Shown here: positions 16,305 to 24,728 of the stretch, piece after piece
How positions within the stretch are numbered: the first letter of the stretch is position 1
Layout: each line of letters opens with the position of its first letter
Source of the DNA: Nitrobium sp046350935
GTDB taxonomy: Bacteria > Nitrospirota > Thermodesulfovibrionia > Thermodesulfovibrionales > Dissulfurispiraceae
Assembly: GCA_046350935.1 (NCBI GenBank)
Contig: JAXLZK010000008.1
Coordinates: forward strand, 1-64,000
DNA length: 64,000 nucleotides
Direction of reading: 5' to 3'
Program-made: the position numbers and the translations under genes
The notes under the pieces: model-generated
The model's input: only the letters and a program-made list of their open reading frames with translations
What the model was told of the DNA's origin: nothing
The model's database searches: none

Positions 16305-18125
16305 TTATCTGTTGCTCGAGGCGAAAACCCCCCGCGCGAGAACCGCAAGATCCAGAATCAATACCACCCTTCCGTCGCCGGTAATGGTCGCGCCCAGGAT
16401 GCCGCACTCCTCGGACTCGATACCGTTGATCGTCTTGATAACCACCTCTTCCTGTCCGAGCAGTTCGTCGACGGACAGGCAGAACCTCCGGTCTCCCACC
16501 AGCGCCACCAGGACATAGCTGTTGTCGCGGTGGTCCTCCGAAAGCCGCTGCACATTCAGCACATCCGCCATTTCGAACATGGGGATGACCCGGCCCCGTA
16601 TGGTCAGCACCTTCTGCCCTGTTATGTCTTTTATGTCGCTCCTCTTGACCCGTATCGTCTCCTCTATCATCGACTGGGGAAGCGCATAGAACTCGCTTCC
16701 GATGCGCACCATCATCGCGTGCAGTATGGCGAGGGTCAAAGGAAGACTTATTTTAAAGGTAGTTCCGACATCTTTCTTCGTAATGACTTCAACATACCCG
16801 TTCAGTTTTGCAACGTTGGTCTTCACCACATCCATGCCCACGCCCCGGCCGCTCAGCTCCGAGGAGACGTCCTTGGTGGAGAACCCCGGCAGGAAGATGA
16901 GGTTGATCGCCGCCTCGTCGGACATCTTCTGCGCCTCTTCCTCTCCGATCAGCCCCTTGGCGAGGGCCTTCCGTTTGACCGTATCGAGGTCGATCCCCTT
17001 TCCGTCGTCCGAGACCTCGATGACGATCTGGGTCCCCTTCTGGTACGCGCTGAGAATGATGCGCCCCTTGCTCGGCTTCCCCTTTGCCGTCCTCTCGTCG
17101 GCAAACTCGATGGCGTGGTCGATGGAGTTCCTGATGATATGGACAAGGGGGTCTCCTATACTTTCGATCACCGTTTTATCGACTTCCGTCTCCTCGCCGA
17201 ACATCTCCAGGTCTATCTCTTTCCCAAGGACGCGGGACATGTCCCGCACCATACGGGGGAACTTCCCGAAAACCTTCTGTATCGGCTGCATCCTCATCTT
17301 CATAACGGCGAGCTGCAGGTCGGACGTTACCCTGTCGAGGAAGCCCGTCGTCTCGAGGAGACTTTCCACGCTGGGGTCGCCCGAATAGCTGGCGTCGAGC
17401 TTTGCAGCGAGATTGAGGAGCCTGTTGCGCGCCAGTACGATTTCACCGGCAAAGTCCATGACCTTGTCGATCCGCGCCACATCGACCCGGAGGGTCGAAA
17501 CCACCTCTTTTTCCTTTGCGACCTGCTGCACCTGCTCTTCAGCAGCCTGTGGGGCGGCCGGAGGGGCGGGCGCCGCCCGGGGGGGAGAGGGCGGTTCGGG
17601 GTCAGGGCGCCCCACGTTCTTTTCTTCACTTACCCCGTGAGGTTCCCCGCTCTTCCCTTCTGTTTTTTCAGGGAGCACCTCTTCAGTTTTCTCTGCGGGT
17701 CCCGTCCCCTGCGCAGCAGCAGGCGTCCCCTGACCCGACGCAGTCTCCAGGGCGGCATCGAGCTCGCCCAACAGGGAGGAGATATTCTCTTCCACTCCGT
17801 CCTTCAGCCTGATATGGGAAATGAGGAGCTTCAGGGCATCCACGCTCTTCAGGATGACATCCATGAGTGAGGAGGAGAGGGCAGTCTCGCCGTCGCGCAG
17901 CCTCTTCATGACGCTTTCCGCCCGGTGCGCCACATCCACAATGGGCTGAAAGCCGAGGAAGCCGGCCGCCCCCTTCAATGTGTGCATACCGCGGAAGATC
18001 TCGTTGAGAATATTCTTGTCGTACCCCCGTGTCTCGAGCTCGACGAACATGGGGTCTATCTTTTCAAGGGTCTCTTCGGCCTCTGTGACGAATTCGTTTA
18101 TTATTTCGTCCATCTCGTCGGCCAT
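16305..18125 (-). CDS. cheA: CheA, chemotaxis histidine kinase
   Basis: 606 residues from the ATG at 18125 (AGGTGG 5 nt upstream). P1 phosphotransfer domain with the His in FRGMHTLKGAAGFLG; a Pro/Ala/Glu-rich linker of about 75 residues where P2 would lie; P3 dimerisation; P4 ATPase with N-box HIIRNSIDHAIE, G1 DDGKGID and G2 GRGVGMDVV; P5 CheW-like regulatory domain. CheA phosphorylates CheY and CheB. No P2 CheY-docking domain is recognisable, so CheY must meet P1 directly or elsewhere. Two cheY genes lie immediately upstream. Confidence 0.97.
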   Translation of the reverse strand: MADEMDEIINEFVTEAEETLEKIDPMFVELETRGYDKNILNEIFRGMHTLKGAAGFLGFQPIVDVAHRAESVMKRLRDGETALSSSLMDVILKSVDALKLLISHIRLKDGVEENISSLLGELDAALETASGQGTPAAAQGTGPAEKTEEVLPEKTEGKSGEPHGVSEEKNVGRPDPEPPSPPRAAPAPPAAPQAAEEQVQQVAKEKEVVSTLRVDVARIDKVMDFAGEIVLARNRLLNLAAKLDASYSGDPSVESLLETTGFLDRVTSDLQLAVMKMRMQPIQKVFGKFPRMVRDMSRVLGKEIDLEMFGEETEVDKTVIESIGDPLVHIIRNSIDHAIEFADERTAKGKPSKGRIILSAYQKGTQIVIEVSDDGKGIDLDTVKRKALAKGLIGEEEAQKMSDEAAINLIFLPGFSTKDVSSELSGRGVGMDVVKTNVAKLNGYVEVITKKDVGTTFKISLPLTLAILHAMMVRIGSEFYALPQSMIEETIRVKRSDIKDITGQKVLTIRGRVIPMFEMADVLNVQRLSEDHRDNSYVLVALVGDRRFCLSVDELLGQEEVVIKTINGIESEECGILGATITGDGRVVLILDLAVLARGVFASSNR

Positions 18126-18126
18126 T

Positions 18127-18534
18127 TTATCCACCTGCCTTCAGAGACTTCTTCTTGTCCGCTATCTTCTCGAGTTTTTCCTTGAGGATATCGGCGGTAA
18201 ACGGCTTCACGATATAGTTGTCGACCCCCGCCTTTATCGCCTCGATCACCTTCTCTTTCTCGGCCTCGGCCGTCACCATCAGGAAGGGGATGTCTTTCAG
18301 GGGAGACTGCTCCTGCCGCACGTTCCTGAGGAGCTCGATCCCCTCCATATTCGGCATGTTCCAATCGGAAACGACCAACCCGTAGCTCCCGCCCTTGAGC
18401 TTTCCGAGCGCCTGTGCACCGTCTTCCGCCTCGTCTATGTTTTCAAATCCGAGCTGTTTGAGAAGGTTCTTCACGATTCTCCTCATCGTAGGAAAATCGT
18501 CGACCACGAGCACCCGCAGACTCAAGTTAAACAT
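18127..18534 (-). CDS. cheY: CheY-type response regulator 1
   Basis: 135 residues from the ATG at 18534 (GGAGGTGAAGGT before it). Single receiver domain very close to classical CheY: VVDDFPTMRRIVKNLLKQLGF, phospho-acceptor in VSDWNMPNMEG, Thr-Ala in VTAEAEK, Lys in VKPF, and the NYIVKPFT loop with Tyr. Of the two adjacent CheY proteins this one best fits binding to FliM/FliN. It is directly upstream of cheA and overlaps the end of the other cheY by 8 nt. Confidence 0.93.
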   Translation of the reverse strand: MFNLSLRVLVVDDFPTMRRIVKNLLKQLGFENIDEAEDGAQALGKLKGGSYGLVVSDWNMPNMEGIELLRNVRQEQSPLKDIPFLMVTAEAEKEKVIEAIKAGVDNYIVKPFTADILKEKLEKIADKKKSLKAGG

Positions 18535-18916
18535 TACCTTCACCTCCAGCAAATATTTTCTTCAGAATTTTCTTTATGCTTTCGCTTATCTGGTCGGCAT
18601 TGGCAGGCTTCACCAGGTAGTCGTCGACACCCGCGTCGGCGGCCTTCTTCCTCTCGTCCTCGTCGGCCTCGGTGGTGATCATGATGATAGGAATGGACTG
18701 CCAGGAGGGGTCGGCGCGCAATGTCTTCGTCAGCTCTATTCCGTCCATGTAGGGCATGTTCATATCGGTGACGACCATGTTGATATTCTCCGTCCCGAGC
18801 TTTTCCATGGCATCCAGCCCGTTCTCCGCGGTCACGACCTCGTACCCCTTTCCCTTCAGGTACAGGCTGAGAATCTTTCTCGTGGTTTTGTCATCGTCTA
18901 CAATCAATAGCCTCAT
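18527..18916 (-). CDS. CheY-like response regulator 2
   Basis: 129 residues, single receiver: LIVDDDKTTRKILSLYL, phospho-acceptor in VTDMNMPYMDG, Thr in ITTEAD, Lys in LVKPANA. It lacks the aromatic residue after the Val/Ile-Lys-Pro region seen in CheY 1 and looks more like a general signalling receiver; it may be a phosphate sink or control another output. GGGAGGAACCG precedes the ATG. Confidence 0.9.
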   Translation of the reverse strand: MRLLIVDDDKTTRKILSLYLKGKGYEVVTAENGLDAMEKLGTENINMVVTDMNMPYMDGIELTKTLRADPSWQSIPIIMITTEADEDERKKAADAGVDDYLVKPANADQISESIKKILKKIFAGGEGNV

Positions 18917-18978
18917 CGGTTCCTCCCGCAGCGCCGCCGCTTCTTTCTTTCTTCTTCCGTGCCGGCAGCGCCCGCACC

Positions 18979-19809
18979 CTACCCTTTCTGGTAAATAATC
19001 ACTTTATTGATCACCACCGGCCTGAACGCCCTCGTGATGTTATGAAGGCTCTCCGAGGTGCCGATAAACAGATAGCCGCCCGGCCGCAGCGCGTCGTAGA
19101 GCTGGGAGACGACCTTCTGTTTCGCCTTTTCATCGAAATAGATAAGGACATTCCTGCAGAAAACCACGTCCATCCCCCGTATCGCCCTGACGTCCCGCTC
19201 CTCGATGAGGTTCACCTTCGTGAACTTGACCATTGATTTGATCACGGGAGAAAGCGCATACTGCTGGTTGGCGTTCGAAAAATATCTTTTAAGGTAGGCC
19301 TCGGGGATGTTCCTCACCGCATAGGAGCCGTAGACCCCCGCCCGCGCGGAGCTTAGGACGGATTCGCTGAGATCGGACGCGACGATTTCCTTTCTGAGTC
19401 CGGCGATCTCGCTCTTTTCCTGGAACATCATGGCGATGGTATAAGGCTCCTCGCCCGTCGAGCTGGCAGCCGACCAGACCTTGATATCCCGTCTTCCCGC
19501 CTTCGCGTTTTCGGCCAGGATGCGGGAGAGGAGCTCCCCGCAGAAAACCTCGAACTGCTGGGGCTCCCGGAAAAAGAAGGTCTCGTTGGTGGTGATGAGG
19601 TCGAAGAGCTTGACCAGCTCGTTTTTATCGGAGCCGTACTTGACGATATACAGGTAGTCCTCATAGCCTTTTAAGCTCTTCTCCTGGACCCTCCTCCCCA
19701 GCCTGTTCTCGATGAAATACTTCTTGGTGTCCGGGATGAAGATGCCGCTTTTCTCATAGATGAAGTCCCTGAGCTGCTTGAATATCTCGTCTGTCATCAT
19801 CAGGCTCAT
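18979..19809 (-). CDS. cheR: CheR, MCP glutamate methyltransferase
   Basis: 276 residues. N-terminal CheR_N helical domain (FIYEKSGIFIPDTKKYFIENRL) and C-terminal SAM-methyltransferase domain with VWSAASSTGEEPYTIAM, IVASDLSESVL and FCRNVLIYFD. CheR transfers methyl groups from SAM to receptor glutamates. The ATG at 19809 overlaps the stop of the HEAT gene, so the two are translationally coupled. Confidence 0.97.
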   Translation of the reverse strand: MSLMMTDEIFKQLRDFIYEKSGIFIPDTKKYFIENRLGRRVQEKSLKGYEDYLYIVKYGSDKNELVKLFDLITTNETFFFREPQQFEVFCGELLSRILAENAKAGRRDIKVWSAASSTGEEPYTIAMMFQEKSEIAGLRKEIVASDLSESVLSSARAGVYGSYAVRNIPEAYLKRYFSNANQQYALSPVIKSMVKFTKVNLIEERDVRAIRGMDVVFCRNVLIYFDEKAKQKVVSQLYDALRPGGYLFIGTSESLHNITRAFRPVVINKVIIYQKG

Positions 19810-21653
19810 AAAGAGTGCAGGGCCTCCCGTATCTTTTCCTGGACGTCCGGATTGGGATGCCCCTCATGGGCGACGAGCGCTTCGTACGCCTCCCTGCCGC
19901 CGATTTCCCGGATGGAATCGATGGCGGACATGACGACCGGGATGAACTCGTCCTCGAACATGGTGCCGATCAGCGCCACGGCCCTCTCCGGGTCGCAGGA
20001 AGAGGCGATCGACTTGATCGCATAGAACCGCACCCAGGGATCGCCGTCATGAAGGGCGTCGAACAGCTCCGCGGCGCAGAACCGGGCATCTCCCAGACCC
20101 ACCACGGCCGTCTTCCGGATATCCGGGTCGCCGTCCCCCAGAAAATTCACCAGCTTCGCGATCGCCTTCGGGGACCCTGCACGTCCGAGCCCGTAGATGG
20201 CGGACAACCTGACCTTCTTTTCGGTGTCGTCCGCCAGGCCGAGGAGAGTATCCACGTCGAGAATGGTCTTTGCCGCCACTTCCCGTACTTTGCTGTTGTA
20301 GCGGGGAAGGTCTGCGATGAAGGAAGCGGCATCGATCTTCAGAAGCGCCTCCACGATCGTCTCGACAATGTCGTAATACTTCTCCACTGACAGGAGGTCC
20401 GCCAGGGGCTTATACGCCTCGATGGAGCGTATGTTCCCGAGCGCCTCGATGGCGGAGCGCCGCACATGGGCATCCACGTCCCTCTGGGATGCATCGAGGA
20501 GGTGTCCGACCGCCTCGGGATCGCCGATTTCCCCCAGGGCTTCCGCCGTGGCCCTCCTCAGGTCCCTGCGCATGTCGTTCAGAAAATCGATGAGCCGGGA
20601 CGTCGCCCTTTTGCTTCTCGTCTCCCCGAGGATCTCAACGGCAAAAGACTTGCCCCTGTATTTTATGTCGGGGGATTCGAGAAGGGCGAGCAGCTCCTCC
20701 TCGGCATCGAGGGCATTGATGGCGCTCTTCAGCAGGGCTATCCGCTCCTCGCTCTCGGGCATCGAGGGGTCCAGAGAGCCGGCGATATCGACGATGGAGG
20801 GAACGGCCTTGCTGCAGTTGAGGGCGACTATCCCCTTCAGGGCGATTCCCCTCTCCTCCCAGTCCCCGTCCTTCAGCATCGCAATGAGGTAATCCGCCAA
20901 ATCCGCCATTTCGGGCGTGATGCCGATCAGGATAAGACTCTTGATGATCGCGTTTTTTTCCTCCCCGGAGGACCTGGGCAGATAGGCTACCAGCGCTTCG
21001 ATCACCCGGGGGTCCCTGAGCCGTCCCAGCGTCTCGATGACGGCAAAGCGCACCGGCGCGGAGGGGCCGGAAAGAAGGGCGGCTATCTCTCCCGCCGCCT
21101 CCTGCGCCATCAAATCCCCCAACGATTCGAGGGCGGAGAAGGCGACCCATTCCTCGTCTCCGAGGGCCTTCACCAGCTCCGGCACGGCGGCGCGGTACTC
21201 CAGCACTCCGAGGGTCTTCGCCGCAGAGGCCCGCACATTGGCGTTCGGGTCTTTCAGGAGGGGTACGACCCGGGAGGGATCGACCTCCCGCTTGATTTCC
21301 CCGAAGAGGTCGAGGGCGAACTTCCTGATATCCTCGTCCTTGTCCTTGAGGAGCGAATAGAGGAGGGGGACAGAGACCTCTCCCAGCTCCTTCAGGATAA
21401 TCAGGGCGGTATTCCTGAGCAGGGTAGTGCTGCGCAGCAGGGGGAGCACCATATAGACGGTCACCTCTCCCCCCACGGCGATAAGAGACCTCATGGCCGC
21501 GTCCTGGACGCCCGCATTCTCATCGCTCAACGCCTTCACCAGGGGATAGATGGCCCGTTCGTCGCCCTCCCGCAGCGCCTCCGCCGCCCTTCGTCTGACT
21601 GAGGGATCATCGCTCCCAAGGTTCTGGATGATCTTCTTGATATTTTTGACCAC
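19806..21653 (-). CDS. HEAT-repeat scaffold protein upstream of cheR
   Basis: 615 residues from the GTG at 21653 (AGAGG 6 nt upstream; codons before that are not family-like). Nearly the whole protein is HEAT/PBS-lyase-type repeats of about 31 residues, e.g. DDPSVRRRAAEALREG, DPNVRASAAKTLGVLEYR, DPDIRKTAVVGLGDARF, with no enzyme motif. Such solenoids bind other proteins. It is the first gene of the chemotaxis operon and overlaps cheR by 4 nt, which suggests a scaffold or adaptor in chemotaxis or flagellar assembly. No closer function can be given. Confidence 0.85.
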   Translation of the reverse strand: MVKNIKKIIQNLGSDDPSVRRRAAEALREGDERAIYPLVKALSDENAGVQDAAMRSLIAVGGEVTVYMVLPLLRSTTLLRNTALIILKELGEVSVPLLYSLLKDKDEDIRKFALDLFGEIKREVDPSRVVPLLKDPNANVRASAAKTLGVLEYRAAVPELVKALGDEEWVAFSALESLGDLMAQEAAGEIAALLSGPSAPVRFAVIETLGRLRDPRVIEALVAYLPRSSGEEKNAIIKSLILIGITPEMADLADYLIAMLKDGDWEERGIALKGIVALNCSKAVPSIVDIAGSLDPSMPESEERIALLKSAINALDAEEELLALLESPDIKYRGKSFAVEILGETRSKRATSRLIDFLNDMRRDLRRATAEALGEIGDPEAVGHLLDASQRDVDAHVRRSAIEALGNIRSIEAYKPLADLLSVEKYYDIVETIVEALLKIDAASFIADLPRYNSKVREVAAKTILDVDTLLGLADDTEKKVRLSAIYGLGRAGSPKAIAKLVNFLGDGDPDIRKTAVVGLGDARFCAAELFDALHDGDPWVRFYAIKSIASSCDPERAVALIGTMFEDEFIPVVMSAIDSIREIGGREAYEALVAHEGHPNPDVQEKIREALHSL

Positions 21654-21688
21654 GCAGCACCTCTCGGTGGAAAAATGAGTTGGTATAG

Positions 21689-21716
21689 AATATAGGATAT
21701 GGGAGTGAGTATTCAA
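21689..21716 (-). promoter_or_regulatory. Sigma-70-type promoter of the chemotaxis operon
   Basis: Minus strand TTGAAT, 16 nt, TATATT: 4 of 6 and 5 of 6 matches to -35 and -10. It lies about 35 nt before the GTG of the HEAT gene, in the 136-nt gap after fliA. Confidence 0.55.
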
Positions 21717-21789
21717 GGAGTAATACTGCACCGCCTGTTTCCCGCGGAGGGAGGCTCTTCGGCCGGTGAGGCGCAAAGCCGTTTTCTCC

Positions 21790-22515
21790 CTACTCCCTGA
21801 ACTGTTCCATCCTGCCCTTCAGCTTCATCAACGCTTTTCCGTGCAATTGGCAGACCCGCGATTCGCTGATATCCAGCACCTTTCCGATCTCCTTCATCGT
21901 CAACTCCTCATAGTAGTAGAGGGTGACCACAAGCCTCTCTTTCTCCGGGAGCTCATCGACGGCATTTCCGAGAAGGGACTTCAGCTCATTCAGATTCACT
22001 TCGTCGAGCAGGTCCCTGTCGTTCTCGTTTGCGATGCACTCCAGGATGTCCAGGGACTCCCCCTCGTTGTTCACCCCGAGGTCTTCCAGGCTCATCATAT
22101 TCAGCGTGGTGGCGGTGGAAAGGATTTTGTAGAGCTCGTCGAGGCTGATGTGCAGCCGCTCTGCAGCCTCCTCATCCGTGGCGCTCCTGTTGTGTTCCTT
22201 CTCGATCTCCCGGTAAGCGGCCCTCACCTCTTCCAGCCTCTTCCGGACGTCCTTGGACGCCCACTGCATGGCGCGCACCTCATCGATAATGGCACCCTTG
22301 ATCCTGAAGTCCGCAAAGGTGCTGAGGCTGATATTCAGGGAGGGATCGTATCTCTCCATCGCCTCGAGAAGGCCCACCACCCCTGCCGACACCAGGTCCT
22401 CGATGCTCAGCTCGGGAGGGAGGCCGAAAGCGTACCGGGAGGCGTAATATTTTACCCGGGGCAAGAACTGCTCAACGGTCTTTTCCTTTTGATATGCGCT
22501 CGTTTTTCCCCTCAT
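21790..22515 (-). CDS. fliA: FliA, sigma-28 factor for late flagellar genes
   Basis: 241 residues of the FliA/WhiG type. Region 2: VKYYASRYAFGLPPELSIEDLVSAGVVGLLEAMERYDP; region 3 RSATDEEAAERLHISLDEL; region 4 with the helix-turn-helix LTMKEIGKVLDISESRVCQLHGKAL. FliA directs RNA polymerase to late promoters, three of which are visible (4.5, 59.05 and 59.35 kb); FlgM at 4.2-4.5 kb inhibits it. It normally follows flhG in one operon; here a 256-bp MITE separates the two. Confidence 0.97.
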   Translation of the reverse strand: MRGKTSAYQKEKTVEQFLPRVKYYASRYAFGLPPELSIEDLVSAGVVGLLEAMERYDPSLNISLSTFADFRIKGAIIDEVRAMQWASKDVRKRLEEVRAAYREIEKEHNRSATDEEAAERLHISLDELYKILSTATTLNMMSLEDLGVNNEGESLDILECIANENDRDLLDEVNLNELKSLLGNAVDELPEKERLVVTLYYYEELTMKEIGKVLDISESRVCQLHGKALMKLKGRMEQFRE

Positions 22516-22594
22516 CGCACTGCGTCTCCGTTCTCCGTTCCGTCTGCCATAGGAATCAATGATACCATTTTTCTCACCGGTATTCCACGACAGG

Positions 22595-22604
22595 ACCCGA
22601 CGCT
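22595..22604. repeat. Target-site duplication, left copy
   Basis: ACCCGACGCT, identical to 22861-22870, directly flanking the inverted repeats of the MITE. About 80 nt remain between this copy and the fliA start, with only a weak promoter candidate (TGGAAT-N17-TATCAT, minus strand). Confidence 0.8.
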
Positions 22605-22860
22605 GGGTGTGATTAAAAGTGGCAGTAAGAGGAAGCTCTCTCGCGAGGGGAGGAAGTGAGGGGGGAAGAGCGATATCGGGAGCATTTCGTTGCGTCTCTC
22701 AGCGAAATGAAACGGCCACCCCAGCGCTTGTCTGAGCGGAGCGAGTTGTGCTGGGGTAGTGCAATGAGCCATAGAGACGCAGAAATCTCCCGTGAGAGCG
22801 ATGACTCCCTCCTGACTACCCCACACCGTAAGGTATATTCCATCATTCTTAATCACACCC
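22605..22860. mobile_element. MITE-like element, 256 bp, between flhG and fliA
   Basis: The ends are perfect 12-bp inverted repeats, GGGTGTGATTAA (22605-22616) and TTAATCACACCC (22849-22860), with weaker pairing inward. Directly outside them lies the 10-bp direct repeat ACCCGACGCT. The interior holds nested inverted repeats (GCGTCTCT at 22692 with AGAGACGC at 22773; ACCCCAGC at 22718 with GCTGGGGT at 22750) and no plausible transposase. This is the anatomy of a non-autonomous miniature transposon. It begins 11 nt after the flhG stop. Confidence 0.85.
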
Positions 22861-22870
22861 ACCCGACGCT
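22861..22870. repeat. Target-site duplication, right copy
   Basis: ACCCGACGCT, one base before the flhG stop codon complement (22872-22874). Removing the element and one copy restores a gap of about 90 nt between flhG and fliA. Confidence 0.8.
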
Positions 22871-22871
22871 C

Positions 22872-23681
22872 TTACTGCATACGGAGCGCCTTCCGCAGGA
22901 AGAACTGAATGTTCCCCTTCATCCCGGTGAGGGGATTTTCGAGCATCTTCTTGCCGATCCCCGCAAGTCTCTTGGAGAAGGCGCTGTTGGGATACAGGGC
23001 GATGAAGCCCTTCTGCGCGATGATGGCGTCCTTCACATGCTGATCCAGGGGCAGGTAGCCGAGGTAGTCCACTGAAAGCTTGAGAAATTTGTCGGCGACG
23101 ATCGCCAGCTTGCGGAACGTATCGAAGGCCTCCTTCTCGGAGCGGGCCGTATTAACGAGAATGCGAAAATGCTTCTCCCCGAAATCCCTCGAGAGGACCT
23201 TGATGAGAGCGTAGGCATCCGCTATGGAGGTGGGCTCCGGCGTCACCACGACCACCGTCTCCTGGGCCGCACTGCAGAAAAAGAGTACGTTGTCGGAAAT
23301 GCCCGCCCCGGTATCGATCAGAAAAATGTCGAAGGGAACATCGAAATTGTCCAGCTCCGCAAGCAACTTGAGCCTCTGGGTGTCGGTGAGGCCCGTCAAT
23401 TCCCTGACGCCGGAGCTTGCGGGAAAGATCATGATCCCCAGCGGCCCCGTCGCGATAATATCCTTCATTCTCTTCTCGCCCATCAGCACGTGTTTGAGAT
23501 TGTAGCGCGGGGCGATCCCGAACAGCACATCTATGTTGCTCAGCCCGAGATCGGCGTCGAGCACCAGGACCTTCTTGTTCAGACTCGCGTAGAAGAGGGC
23601 CAGGTTCGCCACGAAGTTCGTCTTTCCGACGCCGCCTTTGCCACTGGAAACTGCTATGATGCGCGGGTTCGTCATGTTCAT
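22872..23681 (-). CDS. flhG: FlhG (FleN/YlxH), MinD-like ATPase
   Basis: 269 residues. Deviant Walker A SSGKGGVGKTNFVANLA with the signature Lys, Walker A-prime DADLGLSNIDVLFG, switch II LIDTGAGIS. FlhG is a ParA/MinD-type ATPase that limits flagellar number and works with the GTPase FlhF at the membrane and C-ring. GGAGG lies 7 nt before the ATG; flhF ends directly before it. The C-terminus (RKALRMQ) ends one base before the target-site duplication of the MITE, so the coding sequence is intact. Confidence 0.95.
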   Translation of the reverse strand: MNMTNPRIIAVSSGKGGVGKTNFVANLALFYASLNKKVLVLDADLGLSNIDVLFGIAPRYNLKHVLMGEKRMKDIIATGPLGIMIFPASSGVRELTGLTDTQRLKLLAELDNFDVPFDIFLIDTGAGISDNVLFFCSAAQETVVVVTPEPTSIADAYALIKVLSRDFGEKHFRILVNTARSEKEAFDTFRKLAIVADKFLKLSVDYLGYLPLDQHVKDAIIAQKGFIALYPNSAFSKRLAGIGKKMLENPLTGMKGNIQFFLRKALRMQ

Positions 23682-24710
23682 TTAGATACCTCCAATAATC
23701 AGACCGGCAAGGAATTCCGAGGTAGGTACTCGTATATCGTCGGGGACTCCCGGTCCCGTGGTGACAAAGGAGAGGGGGCGGCTTGTCAGCAGGGAGAGGT
23801 TGTACAGCGTCCCGAACTGCGTAGCCATGTCGAGCTTGGTGTAGCCTATGGAGTCGATCATCTCGCTGTTGCAGCCCTGCCACGCCCGCAGGGCGGACTG
23901 CACGCTCATCGACGCGTCGATCAGGAAGCACTTCTTCACCGGGAACCCCGACGCGAAAATGTCCCGTATGTCGCGCAGTATCCCGTTGTAATCGTACCCG
24001 GGGGTATCGATGAGGAGGGGACCCCTCTGCATCTCCTTGTAAACGATCCGGGGGAGGTCGCTTATCCTCTTCACCACCCGCAAAGGACACCGCAGCTGCT
24101 TCGAAAGCTCTTTCATGTGTGCGACGGAGCCGATCCTGTCGGCGTCCAGGGAGATGAGATTGATCTGCTTCCTCTTCGCGGCAAACAGGTGCGCTATCTT
24201 CGAAATGGTGGTGGTCTTTCCCACACCGGGAGGCCCGAAAAAGATAATCCCCCTCTCCTCCACAGGGGAAAGCCCCTGTATTTTCACGTCCTGCTTGATG
24301 ACGTTTTTCAGGCTGTCGAGCGTCTCCTGCGACCTTTCGAGCAGGATGATGGCGAACTGGGAGTCGACGCCCTGCCTCATCAGGAGATTGAAAAGCCCCT
24401 TTTTGTCCTTTCCCACCCTGAGGGCAGGGACGATGGGCCGCAGCGTCTCCTTGAGGAACCCCAGCTCATCCCGGAGGCCCCGTATCTCCCGCAGGATCTC
24501 CTCCAGCTCGGGGGCGGCGCTCTTCTCGGGAGGGGCGGCAAGAGTGTCGTCCACGGCAGCGGTGACCTCCACCGCCTCCTTGTTGATGATTCCGAAGGGC
24601 CCGGTCTTCACCGATTTGCTCGACAGGATAATGGCGTCAGGCCCCAGCTCTTTCTTGACCAGCTCGAGGGCCTCTTTGAAGCTCTTCCCGACATACTTTT
24701 TAATCTTCAT
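23682..24710 (-). CDS. flhF: FlhF, SRP-type GTPase for flagellar placement
   Basis: 342 residues. N-terminal basic segment MKIKKYVGKSFKEALELVKKELGPDAIILSS, then the NG GTPase domain with P-loop FFGPPGVGKTTTISKIA, DADRIGS, and LIDTPGYDYN; the G4-like TKLD lies in GYTKLDMATQFG. FlhF recruits early basal-body components and sets the (usually polar) site of assembly. It lies between flhA and flhG as in polarly flagellated bacteria. Confidence 0.96.
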   Translation of the reverse strand: MKIKKYVGKSFKEALELVKKELGPDAIILSSKSVKTGPFGIINKEAVEVTAAVDDTLAAPPEKSAAPELEEILREIRGLRDELGFLKETLRPIVPALRVGKDKKGLFNLLMRQGVDSQFAIILLERSQETLDSLKNVIKQDVKIQGLSPVEERGIIFFGPPGVGKTTTISKIAHLFAAKRKQINLISLDADRIGSVAHMKELSKQLRCPLRVVKRISDLPRIVYKEMQRGPLLIDTPGYDYNGILRDIRDIFASGFPVKKCFLIDASMSVQSALRAWQGCNSEMIDSIGYTKLDMATQFGTLYNLSLLTSRPLSFVTTGPGVPDDIRVPTSEFLAGLIIGGI

Positions 24711-24728
24711 TCAGCATTCCTCCCGCCC

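Noticed and set aside
15381..17870. Open frame of about 830 codons on the plus strand opposite cheA/cheW-cheZ
   Set aside because: Antisense shadow; composition is Asp/His/Arg/Gly-rich with no motif.
22512..22862. 116-codon frame across the MITE and the fliA start
   Set aside because: It spans the element border and the left flank, overlaps fliA and has no ribosome site; explained by the insertion.
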